A stretch of DNA of 64,000 nucleotides, taken from Paenibacillus abyssi (GTDB lineage: Bacteria; Bacillota; Bacilli; Paenibacillales; Paenibacillaceae). The position numbers were made by a program, and so were the translations under genes. Of this stretch, positions 26,798 through 36,602 are shown one piece after another. How positions within the stretch are numbered: the stretch's first letter is position 1; every line of letters begins with the position of its first letter. The DNA is taken from positions 372,001-436,000 of the forward strand of contig NZ_BMGR01000002.1 in NCBI RefSeq assembly GCF_014640295.1, read 5' to 3'. The notes beneath the pieces are model-generated. The model made no database searches and had not been told where the DNA came from. It saw nothing but the letters and a program-made list of their open reading frames with translations.

Positions 26798-27118
26798 CTA
26801 TATTTCTTCGATCATCGGAATATGACGATACCGATCCAGATCAATACGCCCCTCCCGATTCAATTCAACGCCTTCGCTGTCCAAGTAGAGTATTTGCATC
26901 ATTCGGGCCTCTTCATCCTTGATCGCGATCTCCCCTTTTGCATTGACCACCCTGTGCCAGGGCAGGTTGTGGATGCCGCTTAACGCATGGAGAATCCGCA
27001 CGACCTGCCTGGCCCCTCTCGGGCTTCCAGCCTGCTGCGCGATTTGTCCGTAGGTCATCACATACCCTTCCGGTATGCCCTTAATAATCTCAATAACCCG
27101 ATTTGTATAAGGCTTCAT
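26798..27118 (-). CDS. Alkyltransferase-like protein (ATL), MGMT fold without the reactive Cys
   Basis: A protein of 106 residues with the DNA-binding half of O6-methylguanine-DNA methyltransferase: VIEIIKGIPEGYVMTYGQIA, the helix-turn-helix with its Arg finger (GSPRGARQVVR) and LPWHRVVN. Methyltransferases have PCHR here. Trp replaces the reactive Cys, as in ATL proteins that cannot transfer alkyl groups but bind O6-alkylguanine and hand it to nucleotide excision repair. It is short because the N-terminal domain is absent, which is also usual for ATL. It lies between EamA and rlmN on the same strand. Confidence 0.92.
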   Translation of the reverse strand: MKPYTNRVIEIIKGIPEGYVMTYGQIAQQAGSPRGARQVVRILHALSGIHNLPWHRVVNAKGEIAIKDEEARMMQILYLDSEGVELNREGRIDLDRYRHIPMIEEI

Positions 27119-27197
27119 TCGCTTTCTCCTGCCTCCATAACGGTTATATCAAGTTGATGAAGCGTTGCTATGCGGTTAAAGCTGGTTGTGAAAAAGA

Positions 27198-27228
27198 AAA
27201 GCGCACCAAAATAAATGGATACGCTTTT
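27198..27228 (-). terminator. Terminator of rlmN
   Basis: The stem AAAAGCG with CGCTTTT plus partial inner pairing is followed by CTTTTTC on the minus strand, about 20 bases after the rlmN stop. Confidence 0.6.
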
Positions 27229-27244
27229 GCCCTGTGCCTTGATC

Positions 27245-28342
27245 TCATCCTGCTTCAGTACGATTCTGATCAAGGTTATTGTCTTTGGAGGCTTTGATTT
27301 GTTTGCTTCTCAGCTGTCCGCAAGCGGCATCAATATCTGTCCCATGCTCCAGGCGGACACTACAGTTAATGCCCTGTTTTTTTAACGTATCATAAAATGC
27401 CCGCACCGATTCGTGCTCGCTTCGTTGATATTGACTATGCTCATCGACAGGATTATACGGAATTAAATTCACCGTTGCAAGCTGCCGCCTTTCTCCGATC
27501 AATTCTACAAGCTCCAGGGCATGCTCCCTGCGGTCATTTACATCTTTCAGCAGGATATATTCCAGTGTGATTCTTCGATTCGTTTTCTCCAAATAATAAT
27601 CAATGGCCTGCATTAATTTTTCAATGGGAATCGCGCGGTTGATTTTCATGATCCGCGTGCGAAGCTCGTTATTCGGCGCATGCAAGGAGACGGCCAGGTT
27701 GACCTGCAGATTCATATCGGCGAATTCAACGATTTTATCCGCAAGGCCGCTGGTCGATACGGTGATATGTCTTGGACCGATGGCCAGTCCCTTAGGATCT
27801 CTGATCACCTGCAGAAAATCCACAAGGTTGTTCAAATTATCAAACGGCTCGCCAATCCCCATCACCACAATATGACTGACCCGCTCATCCTGCTTGGCTT
27901 GATCCAGATGAAGCTGGACCTTCATGATTTGTTCCACAATTTCGCCACCTGACAGATCGCGGCTTTTCGTTAATAGCCCGCTCGCACAAAAGCTGCACCC
28001 AATGTTACAGCCCACCTGGGTTGTCACGCATACCGACAAGCCATATTTATGCCTCATCAATACCGTTTCAATCAGGTTGCCATCCTGCAGCTTGAACAAA
28101 AACTTAATCGTACCATCCGCCGATTCTTGCTTTAAGTGTTCGTCTAAAGTTTGGATGGTGAAATGATCAGCCAACAATTGGATACAGTCTGGATTGACAT
28201 CGACCATCTCTGAGAAATCGGTTACCCGCTTTCTGTAAAGCCAGTCCCACACCTGCGATGCCCGAAATTTTTTATGCCCGTATTCCATAAGCCATGCTGC
28301 CAATTGATCAAATGTCAATCCATAAATGGATGCTTTATTCAT
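27245..28342 (-). CDS. rlmN: 23S rRNA (adenine2503-C2)-methyltransferase RlmN
   Basis: A protein of 365 residues and a radical SAM enzyme with the Cx3Cx2C cluster motif CNIGCSFC at about residues 112-119 and the GIGEPFDN segment. The C-terminal methyl-carrying Cys lies in DIDAACGQL. It methylates A2503 of 23S rRNA (and A37 of some tRNAs). The related Cfr resistance enzyme is shorter and modifies C8. Start ATG follows AAGAGG. Apart from ATL next to it there is no operon partner visible. Length and motifs agree with RlmN. Confidence 0.93.
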   Translation of the reverse strand: MNKASIYGLTFDQLAAWLMEYGHKKFRASQVWDWLYRKRVTDFSEMVDVNPDCIQLLADHFTIQTLDEHLKQESADGTIKFLFKLQDGNLIETVLMRHKYGLSVCVTTQVGCNIGCSFCASGLLTKSRDLSGGEIVEQIMKVQLHLDQAKQDERVSHIVVMGIGEPFDNLNNLVDFLQVIRDPKGLAIGPRHITVSTSGLADKIVEFADMNLQVNLAVSLHAPNNELRTRIMKINRAIPIEKLMQAIDYYLEKTNRRITLEYILLKDVNDRREHALELVELIGERRQLATVNLIPYNPVDEHSQYQRSEHESVRAFYDTLKKQGINCSVRLEHGTDIDAACGQLRSKQIKASKDNNLDQNRTEAG

Positions 28343-28459
28343 CGGTATCCTCTTTCCAAAACGTTAAAATTCATCTTTCTATTATTGTCCCAGAAACGTT
28401 TTGGGAATACAAGGGGATAATACAGGCAGCCTTCTTCCGTTAATATGCGTGGCATCAAT

Positions 28460-28484
28460 AAAAAAGAGAGGATTTCTCCTCTCT
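28460..28484 (-). terminator. Terminator of the catalase gene
   Basis: The 8-bp stem AGAGAGGA with TCCTCTCT is followed by TTTTTTATT on the minus strand, 16 bases after the catalase stop. Confidence 0.85.
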
Positions 28485-28499
28485 GCGCGTACAAGCTTC

Positions 28500-30548
28500 T
28501 TATGTCAGCTGACGATCCCAGTGACGGTGGGCAGCAACTGCATCAACGAACTTCTTCGCAAATTCACCGGTCGCTTTCCCCACGACAATGCCGGGACTGT
28601 CTATGGCATCACTGGCTTCCAACCATTGCTTCGCTTCCTCAGTGGCTCCGATCGGTTTGTAATGGGCAAAGGCTTCTTCAATAAAGGAAATCGCTTCTTT
28701 TTCAAATGACTTGCTGCCCCCGCTCCCTCCAACCGCATAGATCGCGTCGAACAGGACGGAGTCGGCTGTTAAGAAGGTATGTTTGACTTCAAGCTCCTTG
28801 CCTTTGGAGCCTTTTATCATGCCCAGCTTATCGCTTATGATCTCAGGCTGAATGCCCGCTTTTTTCAATTTATCCAAAACGGATGTCACATCATCCCCCT
28901 CGTAATGATGGCCAATGATCACGCCGACTTTACGGGTATCCGGCTTTTTCGCAGTATTGACTTGGCTGAGCGCCGGAGACGATTTGGTTATTTTGGAACC
29001 TCCGCCCTGCGGCGCATCTGCTCCGATCGCATCGGCCACCGTAGCGGCCAGTTCCAGATTGACGTTCGCAAACATGTCGATAACCTGCTGCCGCACCGAT
29101 TTGCTGTTCACTTTTCCCAGTTCAAATGTAAACGCCTGGATAATATGCTGTTTTTCCGGCTCGCTCATACTATTCCAGAACATCGTCGCTTGCGAGAAGT
29201 GGTCTTTGAAGCTTTCGCTCCGGGCGCGTACTTTACGGCCATCCACCTTCTCCTGGTAATGCGCATATCCGCCTTCCGCCTCAGGCGTCGGGGCGGGGGT
29301 ATTGGCTGCCAGGGAATTTTTATGGTAACTGACCTGGCCTCGATTAATCGTTTGACGGCCGAATCCATCGCGCTGGTTGTTATGGAATGGACACACGGGC
29401 CTGTTAATCGGCAGTTCATGAAAGTTCGGGCCGCCAAGGCGGGTCAGCTGCGTATCGGTATAAGAGAACAGACGACCTTGCAGCAGCGGGTCGTTCGAGA
29501 AGTCGATGCCGGGAACGACATGGCCCGGGTGGAAGGCGGCCTGCTCCGTTTCTGCAAATACGTTATCCACGTTGCGGTTCAGCGTCATCTTGCCGATGAG
29601 CATGACCGGCACATCTTCTTCCGGCCACAGCTTTGTCGGATCCAGAATATCGAAGTCGAATTTGAATTCATCTTCTTCCTTAAGAAGCTGAACGCCCAAT
29701 TCATATTCCGGGTAATTCCCCTGTTCAATCGACTCCCACAAATCGCGGCGGTGGAAGTCCGGGTCCTTTCCTGCAATCTTCTGCGCTTCATCCCACACCA
29801 AGGAATGCACCCCTAGTACCGGCTTCCAATGGAATTTTACAAAATGCGCTTCTCCTTTATCATTCACAAAACGGAACGTATGCACGCCAAAGCCCTCCAT
29901 CATACGGAAGCTTCGCGGAATTGCCCGATCGGACTTCGCCCACATGACCATGTGAGCCGACTCCTGATTATTGGCAACAAAGTCCCAAAATGTGTCGTGA
30001 GCAGTCGCGGCTTGCGGCATCTCATTATGCGGCTCGGGTTTGATCGCATGCACCAGATCGGGAAACTTGATCGCATCTTGAATGAAAAAGACCGGTATAT
30101 TGTTACCAACCAAGTCATAGTTTCCTTCTTGCGTATAGAACTTTGTCGCAAAACCGCGCGCATCCCGAACCGTCTCGGCCGAGCCGCGTGAGCCGGCTAC
30201 GGTTGAAAACCGGACAAAAACAGGCGTTTTCACGGATGGATCCTGTAAAAACCCTGCCTTTGTATATTTTTTCATCGATTGATATACTTCAAACTCGCCA
30301 TGGGCAGCAAAACCTCGCGCATGTACGGCCCGCTCCGGAATCCGTTCATGATCGAAGTGAGTCATTTTTTCCCGGAAATGAAAATCCTCCATCAACGTCG
30401 GGCCCCGTTCTCCCGCTTTTAAAGAGAACTCATCCTCAGCCATTTTTAATCCTTGATTCGTTGTTAATTTTTCACCTTCATCCTTGACGCGAAACTGCTC
30501 CAACTGTTCATTTTTGCTATTCTCATTTCCTCTGCTTTCTTTACTCAT
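28500..30548 (-). CDS. katE: Large-subunit (clade 2) catalase with C-terminal DJ-1-like domain
   Basis: A protein of 682 residues, far longer than small-subunit catalases (about 480-500). The active-site stretch FDHERIPERAVHARG carries the distal His; GNNIPVFFIQDAIKFPDL carries the Asn; RLFSYTDTQLTRLG carries the proximal heme Tyr. From about residue 530 a flavodoxin/DJ-1-like domain follows (KVGVIIGHHYEGDDV, SVLFDAIYAVGG). The start ATG follows GGGAGGAGC by seven bases; the longer frame to 30659 has no site. It breaks down hydrogen peroxide in the cytoplasm. B. subtilis KatX/KatE-type proteins have similar spore or stress roles, so a stress role here is inferred. Confidence 0.93.
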   Translation of the reverse strand: MSKESRGNENSKNEQLEQFRVKDEGEKLTTNQGLKMAEDEFSLKAGERGPTLMEDFHFREKMTHFDHERIPERAVHARGFAAHGEFEVYQSMKKYTKAGFLQDPSVKTPVFVRFSTVAGSRGSAETVRDARGFATKFYTQEGNYDLVGNNIPVFFIQDAIKFPDLVHAIKPEPHNEMPQAATAHDTFWDFVANNQESAHMVMWAKSDRAIPRSFRMMEGFGVHTFRFVNDKGEAHFVKFHWKPVLGVHSLVWDEAQKIAGKDPDFHRRDLWESIEQGNYPEYELGVQLLKEEDEFKFDFDILDPTKLWPEEDVPVMLIGKMTLNRNVDNVFAETEQAAFHPGHVVPGIDFSNDPLLQGRLFSYTDTQLTRLGGPNFHELPINRPVCPFHNNQRDGFGRQTINRGQVSYHKNSLAANTPAPTPEAEGGYAHYQEKVDGRKVRARSESFKDHFSQATMFWNSMSEPEKQHIIQAFTFELGKVNSKSVRQQVIDMFANVNLELAATVADAIGADAPQGGGSKITKSSPALSQVNTAKKPDTRKVGVIIGHHYEGDDVTSVLDKLKKAGIQPEIISDKLGMIKGSKGKELEVKHTFLTADSVLFDAIYAVGGSGGSKSFEKEAISFIEEAFAHYKPIGATEEAKQWLEASDAIDSPGIVVGKATGEFAKKFVDAVAAHRHWDRQLT

Positions 30549-30711
30549 CAATACAGCTCCTCCCATAGGGTTTTGTAGAAAGAGTACGATATTTGTTACC
30601 CCGATAAGAGGAGAAGTAAGCATTATTTTCATATTTTTGTCCAGCTCGATTATGTACACACGGCGAAGTGACCCGTGAATTCAGCTCATTTTTACACTTG
30701 AATTATAGCTC

Positions 30712-30766
30712 AAAAAAATGGCCGAGCAGCTCACTACAATAAGAAGTCGTAGTGGCCTTACTCGGC
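30712..30766 (-). terminator. Terminator of the yra/adhB coat operon
   Basis: A two-part stem (GCCGAG with CTCGGC, and CACTAC with GTAGTG) is followed by a T-run on the minus strand, 45 bases after the CotF-like yraD stop. Confidence 0.8.
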
Positions 30767-30810
30767 AATATCAAATGATGCATCCCCCACGTTTTTGGCC
30801 AGCCAACGTC

Positions 30811-31110
30811 TTACAGCGTCGGAGCGTTCAACGCAGTTTGGATGTTGTTCAGGTCAAGTTGGATCTGCTCATTGACGTTCCACGGGTGATACCAGCCGCG
30901 ATCCATCATGTATCCCGCAATTCGCTCGTGCATATCGATCGCTTCTTCCAACTGCTTGCTTAGAATTTCCTTCACCTCAGGCGTTCCGGCCTCCGTGACG
31001 GCCATCGCATAGTTTCTTACGCCGCTCTTCGCGGCGATAAGAAAGTCCATTGCAATGACCTGATCCGTTAATGTGTTCATTCCTGTCAAATGCTCGAGAA
31101 TGGTGTTCAT
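30811..31110 (-). CDS. yraD: CotF-like spore coat protein (YraD type)
   Basis: A protein of 99 residues, all-helical, with the CotF-family pattern: DQVIAMDFLIAAKSGVRNYAMAVTE, a Glu-rich helix with one His (EEAIDMHERIAGYMMDRGWYHP) and a Leu-rich end. Length and place match B. subtilis YraD (99 aa). CotF proteins are spore coat components. It is the last gene of the operon running yraG-yraF-adhB-yraE-yraD, as in B. subtilis. Confidence 0.88.
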   Translation of the reverse strand: MNTILEHLTGMNTLTDQVIAMDFLIAAKSGVRNYAMAVTEAGTPEVKEILSKQLEEAIDMHERIAGYMMDRGWYHPWNVNEQIQLDLNNIQTALNAPTL

Positions 31111-31126
31111 ACCGTGCTTTCATCTC

Positions 31127-31321
31127 CTATTGAGTCGCTTTGGACAAAATTGCGCTGAGCTCCTCCAGCTGCCGGGTCGAACTATCGACGTCCTCCTGCA
31201 GGATTTGCTTTAGAGCCGGATCCGATACGAGCGCCCGCATCGTCTTGGACTTTGTCATACATACCGTCTTGAATGCGGCTATTTCATGTACCTCCAGCGT
31301 TTCATGCAGTGCATATGCCAT
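31127..31321 (-). CDS. yraE: Small coat-associated protein (YraE type)
   Basis: A protein of 64 residues with the helical pattern ETLEVHEIAAFKTVCMTKSKTMRALVSDPALKQILQEDVDSS in part; B. subtilis YraE is about 65 aa. Start ATG after AAAAAGGAGG. It lies 16 bases upstream of yraD and just after adhB. The paired long CotF domain and short partner recur on both sides of adhB. Confidence 0.82.
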   Translation of the reverse strand: MAYALHETLEVHEIAAFKTVCMTKSKTMRALVSDPALKQILQEDVDSSTRQLEELSAILSKATQ

Positions 31322-31353
31322 CGATTCCTGAACCTCCTTTTTACTTCATCCAA

Positions 31354-32490
31354 CTATGGCTTGAGTAAGACCTTGATACAATTGTCCTGTCTGGTATCGA
31401 AGATCTCATATCCATGCTTCGCTTCACGCAGCGGCACTACATGCGTAACGACATCGCCAGGATCAACCTTGCCCGTATCGATTAACTCATACATATACGG
31501 CATGTAATGGATGACTGGCGCCTGGCCGGTGCGAATGTTGACGTTGCGCTGAAAAATATCCCCTAACGGGAACCCGTTATACCGTCCGCCGTACACACCA
31601 GTGATTTGAATTGTGCCCCCCTTGCGAGCAGCCTGCGAAGCAATAACGAGGCCGCCCATTGCGCCGCCATGCAGCTTCAAACCGGACGCAATAGACTCCA
31701 GCGGACTCATCTTTCCGCTCATGCCCGAGCAATCGATCACGACATCGGCACCCCCTTTTGTCATTTCCTTCAGGTGGGTGCCGGCATTCTCGTACGTTTC
31801 AATGTTAACAATCTCTACGTTGTTGGTTCGTTTCGCGTGCTGCAGCCGGTAAGCGAGATAGTCCACAGCAATGACCCGCTTCGCGCCTTTGAGCCAGCTG
31901 AACTTTTGCGCCAGCAGCCCGACAGGGCCGCAACCGATGACGATGACGGTATCTCCGTCCTTTACGCCGGCATTGTCGACGCTCCAGAATGCCGTCGTCA
32001 TCGCGTCGGCGATCAGGCACAACTTTTCATCCGGATGTTCACAGCTTTCCGGAATTTTGAAATGGGTGAAATTGGCGAACGGTACCCGCAAATATTCCGC
32101 CTGCCCGCCCGGGTAACCGCCTGTGGTACCTGAATATCCGAAGTAAGCGCCCATGTCCCCATGCTCGTTCGAGTTATCGCATTGGCTTTCCAGATGATTT
32201 TTGCAATAGAAGCATTCCCCGCAGCTAATGTTGAAGGGAATAATAACCCGGTCGCCCTTCTTCAGCTTTGTAACGCCCGGTCCGACCTCTTCCACAACAC
32301 CCATCGGCTCATGGCCGATCACGTAATTTTCCTGCAGATTCGGGATCATGCCGTGAATCAGATGCAGATCGGAGCCGCAAATGGCAGTCGTCGTTACTCT
32401 AACGATCATATCGTCAGGCTTCTCGATCTTCGGATCGGCGACCTCCTTAACGGCAACATTCTTCACGCCTTGATACGTTACAGCTTTCAT
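31354..32490 (-). CDS. adhB: Zinc-dependent alcohol dehydrogenase embedded in the coat operon
   Basis: A protein of 378 residues, the length of B. subtilis AdhB. It has the catalytic zinc site CGSDLHLI and GHEPMG, a structural zinc site [15 protein letters not shown], and the NAD-binding [14 protein letters not shown]. It belongs to the medium-chain dehydrogenase class, near glutathione-independent formaldehyde dehydrogenases. The start overlaps the stop of the upstream CotF gene by four bases. Its substrate is not known. The location between four coat-type genes suggests expression in sporulation. Confidence 0.9.
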   Translation of the reverse strand: MKAVTYQGVKNVAVKEVADPKIEKPDDMIVRVTTTAICGSDLHLIHGMIPNLQENYVIGHEPMGVVEEVGPGVTKLKKGDRVIIPFNISCGECFYCKNHLESQCDNSNEHGDMGAYFGYSGTTGGYPGGQAEYLRVPFANFTHFKIPESCEHPDEKLCLIADAMTTAFWSVDNAGVKDGDTVIVIGCGPVGLLAQKFSWLKGAKRVIAVDYLAYRLQHAKRTNNVEIVNIETYENAGTHLKEMTKGGADVVIDCSGMSGKMSPLESIASGLKLHGGAMGGLVIASQAARKGGTIQITGVYGGRYNGFPLGDIFQRNVNIRTGQAPVIHYMPYMYELIDTGKVDPGDVVTHVVPLREAKHGYEIFDTRQDNCIKVLLKP

Positions 32491-32897
32491 GCTTTATTTC
32501 CTCCAATGTGCTCATCCGGCGTCCGATCGAACATTCCTTTGCGTCTCGTATCGTCCGGAAAAAGCTTCATCTGTGCGATTTGCACCGTTTTATTCGCCGA
32601 CAGCTGGTCTAATTGGTATTGTTCCTTGAGCTCGTACGGGTGAAACCATTTTTTCCGAATCATCAGCTCGGTAATTTCCTGGTGCAAAGCGACTCCTTGC
32701 CGGAGCTGGCTGCGGAGCACCGCTCTCGCCTGTGGAGAGGCCGTCTCCGTAAGCGCGGCCGCCGTGTTTCTTACGCCTTCCTTCGCCCGAAGGAGGAAAT
32801 CCATTGCGAACGTCATATCAGCCATCTCCGGCATATTAAGCGCGTTAATCGGATCTAGATCATCCATTTTGATGGGAGTTGCCTGTTTCATTGTCAT
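32487..32897 (-). CDS. yraF: CotF-like spore coat protein (YraF type)
   Basis: A protein of 136 residues with the CotF-like core [42 protein letters not shown] and [13 protein letters not shown] short N-terminal lead (about 25 residues) and a charged C-terminal tail are outside the core. It is coupled to adhB by a 4-base overlap and follows the short yraG-type gene by 12 bases. Probable spore coat component. Confidence 0.87.
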   Translation of the reverse strand: MTMKQATPIKMDDLDPINALNMPEMADMTFAMDFLLRAKEGVRNTAAALTETASPQARAVLRSQLRQGVALHQEITELMIRKKWFHPYELKEQYQLDQLSANKTVQIAQMKLFPDDTRRKGMFDRTPDEHIGGNKA

Positions 32898-32909
32898 CTG
32901 GTGTCACCT

Positions 32910-33161
32910 TTAATTTAGGATTGGTGTTGGCCGGAATTCCGGAACCGGCGCTTGGAATGGCGCATGTCCATAAATCGCTTGCAGGTCGGCAATCGCTTGG
33001 AGAGACTGCTGCACATCCTTCTGCATCAAATCTTTTAGCTCCTGATCGAATACAAGGCCTTGCATCAGTTTCGATTTGCTTAAACACAGGGTTTTAAAAT
33101 TCAACATCTCGTGTAATTCGAGCGCTTCATGCGGTGCTAACGTTTGTTGTTCATTTATCAA
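32910..33161 (-). CDS. yraG: Small coat-associated protein (YraG type)
   Basis: An 83-residue protein starting with TTG at 33161, five bases after GGAAGGTG. That site falls inside the longer frame that would begin at 33188. The helical pattern ALELHEMLNFKTLCLSKSKLMQG is shared with the other short partner (yraE). Pro-rich end. It is the first gene of the yraG-yraF-adhB-yraE-yraD operon. A sigma-dependent sporulation promoter is expected but I could not define one. Confidence 0.82.
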   Translation of the reverse strand: MINEQQTLAPHEALELHEMLNFKTLCLSKSKLMQGLVFDQELKDLMQKDVQQSLQAIADLQAIYGHAPFQAPVPEFRPTPILN

Positions 33162-33290
33162 GTGATCACCTTCCAGAAATTTTGCCACGGCTAAATGGCA
33201 CGCTTCTAAACAACCAATTTGCCTTTACAGTGGTATATTGTCCTGGTCAAATAGGGTTTATACTTTGGCGCAAAGTGTCATGTTCGCAGC

Positions 33291-33330
33291 AAAAAAAAAA
33301 AGCCCTCCTCCACGTTTCACGAAAGGGGCT
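33291..33330 (-). terminator. Terminator of the GIY-YIG gene
   Basis: AGCCC pairs with GGGCT across a 28-base interior and is followed by eleven Ts on the minus strand, 20 bases after the stop at 33351. Confidence 0.75.
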
Positions 33331-33350
33331 GTCTGGACCTATATTTCCGC

Positions 33351-33707
33351 TTACTTGAAGAACACTTTGTCTACATTGTATTTAGCCTTTAACTCATTAA
33401 TAATATACGTTTCATAAATTTCTCTATGGACGGGGTCTTCGATAATACAAACATCAATTTTAGTTACTTCGTGTCTGTTCATTTTGATCACGGATACCGT
33501 ATCCTCAAAATGTTTTTTTATTCTTGGTCTTAGCTTCCTTGCTTTCCCGACAAACAATAGTTCCTCCTTGTCGTTGTAAAACATAAAAATACCACCCTTA
33601 TCTCTAGGAATCAGGTGAAAATCAGTAAATCCGTAAATATTACTTAGCACAGGGGCATCCTGTTTGGTAATGGAAATGTCCGGTGTTGGAATGGTTATAT
33701 GTATCAC
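33351..33707 (-). CDS. GIY-YIG nuclease-domain protein
   Basis: A protein of 118 residues with the GIY-YIG fold as found in UvrC: the GGIFMFYNDKEELLFVGKA stretch carries the modified GIY and YIG motifs (GIF, FVG), followed by the KLRPRIKKHF helix and the acidic E in EIYETYIINE. Bacillus relatives are annotated as nucleotide excision repair endonuclease. The starting GTG follows GGAAGTGAG. Divergent from thrC. The altered GIY motif leaves its activity uncertain. Confidence 0.85.
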   Translation of the reverse strand: MIHITIPTPDISITKQDAPVLSNIYGFTDFHLIPRDKGGIFMFYNDKEELLFVGKARKLRPRIKKHFEDTVSVIKMNRHEVTKIDVCIIEDPVHREIYETYIINELKAKYNVDKVFFK

Positions 33708-33914
33708 TAAAGCTCACTTCCTCCATATATATTGGTCTAAATACTATCACAAATCGCAATGTAAAACCATTTTCTATATTTTCGTAATGCATGTATCTCC
33801 CGGCACAACACTTCCGCCGCTGCTGCTCGGCACTCAACGGCAAGTTTTTATCGACCATTAGATCGGAGTAAGTTACAATAATAATAATAATTTTGTTGCA
33901 CAAGGAGAGTATGT

Positions 33915-35303
33915 ATGAAATATATCAGCACGCGGGGACAAATATCCCCCATCGGGTTCATCGATTCGGTTCTAATGGGACTGGCCGACGATGGCGGCTT
34001 ACTGGTCCCAGATCATATACCGCAATTGTCAGACGCCACCCTCAAGCAATGGCAGCACCTCTCATATCCTGATCTCGCCCTTGAGATTTTCTCCTTATTT
34101 GTGGACAACGAGATTCCGCGGGCGGATCTGAAGAAACTGGTTGACGACAGCTATGCGACATTCCGCCACGAGGATGTAACACCGGTGCGGAAGCTCGACG
34201 ACGGCCTATATGTGCTGGAGTTGTTCCATGGTCCAACCTTCGCCTTCAAGGACGTCGCGCTGCAATTTTTGGGCAATCTCTATTCCTACATTTCCGGTAA
34301 AACGGATTCCATCATTCACATCCTCGGAGCAACCTCCGGCGACACGGGCGCTTCGGCCATCGAGGGCGTACGCGGCAAAGAGGGCATCCGCATCTGCATC
34401 CTGCATCCGCACCAGAAGGTGAGCAAGGTACAGGAACTTCAGATGACGACAGTTGATGATTCTAACGTGCTGAACCTCGCTGTGAATGGCACGTTCGACG
34501 ATTGCCAGCGGATCATTAAGGAACTGTTCGCCGACGTCAGCTTCAAGCACCAGTACCATCTGCGTGCTATCAATTCCATCAATATCGCCCGGATTCTCGC
34601 ACAGACCGTATACTATTTCTACGCCTACTTCCAATTGGCGAACAAAGGGCAGGCCGATAAGGTCAACTTCAGTGTGCCAACAGGGAACTTCGGCGACATA
34701 TTTGCCGGCTTCCTCGCGCAAAAGATGGGACTTCCCATTAACAAGCTCATCCTGGCAACCAACGAGAACAACATCCTGGCACGCTTCGTGAACGAAGGCG
34801 TGTACCAACCGGGGGCATTCCGCGGTACACACAGTCCGTCCATGGATATTCAAGTAGCAAGCAACTTTGAGCGTTATTTGTTCTACCTGTATGGGGAAGA
34901 CCCGGCAACCGTCACCTCCCTCATGGCGCAATTCAAAGCAGAGGGCCGCATTGTTATTCCCGAAGATGTTTTGAAACGCGTGCAAACCGACTTCGCGGCC
35001 TATAGTGTGGACAACGAGGACTGTTTGAACACGATCAGCAAGTATCACGAAAAGCATGATTATCTGCTGGATCCCCATACCGCCTGCGGTGTGGCAGCAT
35101 CCGACAGGCTAACGGCGAACGGGGAAGTAACGGTCGCGCTGTCAACCGCTCATCCGGCCAAGTTCGACGAAGCGATCCGACTGCGCAATATCAGCCAGAC
35201 TTATCCGGAACAAATCCAATCGCTGTTCGACAAACCGCAATTTCAAATGGTTGTCGACGGATCCAACGAAGAGATAAAGAAAAAGTTAGTGACGTTTTTT
35301 TAA
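33915..35303 (+). CDS. thrC: Threonine synthase
   Basis: A protein of 462 residues. PLP Lys lies in TFAFKDVALQFLG at about residue 113, and the phosphate-binding loop is GATSGDTGASAIEG. It converts O-phosphohomoserine to threonine. The length and the N-terminal MKYISTRGQ pattern match the long (E. coli and fungal) type, whereas the B. subtilis ThrC is about 350 residues. Start ATG follows AAGGAG. No hom or thrB gene is nearby. Confidence 0.93.
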   Translation: MKYISTRGQISPIGFIDSVLMGLADDGGLLVPDHIPQLSDATLKQWQHLSYPDLALEIFSLFVDNEIPRADLKKLVDDSYATFRHEDVTPVRKLDDGLYVLELFHGPTFAFKDVALQFLGNLYSYISGKTDSIIHILGATSGDTGASAIEGVRGKEGIRICILHPHQKVSKVQELQMTTVDDSNVLNLAVNGTFDDCQRIIKELFADVSFKHQYHLRAINSINIARILAQTVYYFYAYFQLANKGQADKVNFSVPTGNFGDIFAGFLAQKMGLPINKLILATNENNILARFVNEGVYQPGAFRGTHSPSMDIQVASNFERYLFYLYGEDPATVTSLMAQFKAEGRIVIPEDVLKRVQTDFAAYSVDNEDCLNTISKYHEKHDYLLDPHTACGVAASDRLTANGEVTVALSTAHPAKFDEAIRLRNISQTYPEQIQSLFDKPQFQMVVDGSNEEIKKKLVTFF

Positions 35304-35324
35304 CAAAATCTAAACAAGCAAGGC

Positions 35325-35354
35325 AATAAGCCATCCTTACCGGGATGGCTTATT
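35325..35354 (+). terminator. Terminator of thrC
   Basis: A 12-bp stem (AATAAGCCATCC with GGATGGCTTATT) is 22 bases after the thrC stop, followed by TTGCGCTT. Confidence 0.85.
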
Positions 35355-35460
35355 TGCGCTTGTAAGAGAATCCCCGCCAGGCTATCCCGATAATAACTAA
35401 CAAAATTTGAGAAACCATAAAAAAATGAGTAAACTATAGGTATAAAGGAGGCGAATTAAG

Positions 35461-36513
35461 ATGGAAATAGGAATCAGTACATTTTTGGAGACAACACCGG
35501 ACCCGAAGACAGGAGAGGTCATCAGTCATGCCGAGCGGCTGCGCAATGCCGTCGAGGAGATCGTACTGGCTGATCAGGTCGGTCTGGATGTCTACGGAAT
35601 CGGGGAGCATCACCGGCCCGATTATGCAGGTGCCTCACCCGTCGTTGCATTAGCGGCTGCGGCTGCCATGACCAAGCGGATCAGGCTCACAAGTGCGGTT
35701 ACCGTGCTGTCCTCGGACGACCCGGTTCGCGTATATCAATCGTTCTCCACCCTTGACGGCATCTCTAACGGCCGGGCCGAGATTATGGCCGGACGGGGCT
35801 CGTTCGTCGAATCCTTCCCGCTGTTCGGGTACAGCCTGGATGATTATGACGAATTGTTCGAAGAAAAGCTGGAACTGCTGCTGGCGATCCGTTCCTCGGA
35901 GAAGGTGACTTGGCGCGGCGGGCATCGTCCAGCCATCGATAACCTTGGCGTCTATCCGCGGTCCGTTCAGAATCCGCTTCCGGTATGGATCGCAAGCGGC
36001 GGGAATCCACAATCTGCCGTTCGGGCAGGGCTACTTGGTTTACCGATCGCATTCGCCATCATCGGCGGAATGCCGGAGCGATTTGCTCCTTTAGTCGAAC
36101 TCTATAAGAAGGCTGCTGTGCAGGCCGGGCATGATCCTGCCAAACTCCAGATTGCGACTCATTCGCACGGATTCGTCTCCGAAACAACGGAGCAGGCTGC
36201 CGATTCCTTCTTCCTTCCAACACAGGCCCAGATGAACGTCATCGGGCGTGAGCGGGGCTGGGGGCAGCATTACACCCGCGCCACATTTGATGAAGCGCGC
36301 AGCCTTCGGGGCGCCCTCTATGTCGGCGATCCCGAATATGTCGCGGAAAAAATCATTTTGCTGCGCAAAAATTTGGGGGTTACCCGTTTCTTCCTGCATG
36401 TGAATGTCGGCACGATGCCGCACCGTGAAGTCCTGCGCGCCATCGAGCTGCTCGGGACCAAGGTCGCGCCAATCGTGCGCAAGGAGCTTGCCCGGATCGA
36501 GGGAAAAGAATAA
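35461..36513 (+). CDS. LLM-class flavin-dependent oxidoreductase
   Basis: A protein of 350 residues with a luciferase-like TIM barrel: [72 protein letters not shown]. It fits the long-chain luciferase-like monooxygenase group that uses FMN, with a strong RBS AAAGGAGG. The substrate is not predictable. Solitary gene between terminators. Confidence 0.88.
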   Translation: MEIGISTFLETTPDPKTGEVISHAERLRNAVEEIVLADQVGLDVYGIGEHHRPDYAGASPVVALAAAAAMTKRIRLTSAVTVLSSDDPVRVYQSFSTLDGISNGRAEIMAGRGSFVESFPLFGYSLDDYDELFEEKLELLLAIRSSEKVTWRGGHRPAIDNLGVYPRSVQNPLPVWIASGGNPQSAVRAGLLGLPIAFAIIGGMPERFAPLVELYKKAAVQAGHDPAKLQIATHSHGFVSETTEQAADSFFLPTQAQMNVIGRERGWGQHYTRATFDEARSLRGALYVGDPEYVAEKIILLRKNLGVTRFFLHVNVGTMPHREVLRAIELLGTKVAPIVRKELARIEGKE

Positions 36514-36533
36514 GCAAAGCAATAATCCCTAAT

Positions 36534-36585
36534 AAAAAGGAGATGTCTCTCCAGTACAACGTACTTTCGAGACAACTCCTTTTTT
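36534..36585. terminator. Bidirectional terminator between the LLM gene and cysI
   Basis: Outer arms AAAAAGGAGATGTCTC and GAGACAACTCCTTTTT enclose an inner hairpin AGTAC/GTACT. Both strands end in a run of Ts, so it serves the plus-strand LLM gene and the minus-strand cysI. Confidence 0.85.
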
Positions 36586-36602
36586 ATCGTATCCTTATTG
36601 CA

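Noticed and set aside
28779-29816. 345-residue open frame on the plus strand
   Set aside because: Antisense to the catalase gene; no recognisable domain.
33640-33903. 87-residue frame with apparent hydrophobic N-terminus
   Set aside because: Overlaps the GIY-YIG start and the thrC promoter region in another frame; no good site.
34206-35078. 290-residue open frame on the minus strand
   Set aside because: Antisense to thrC with no start signal.
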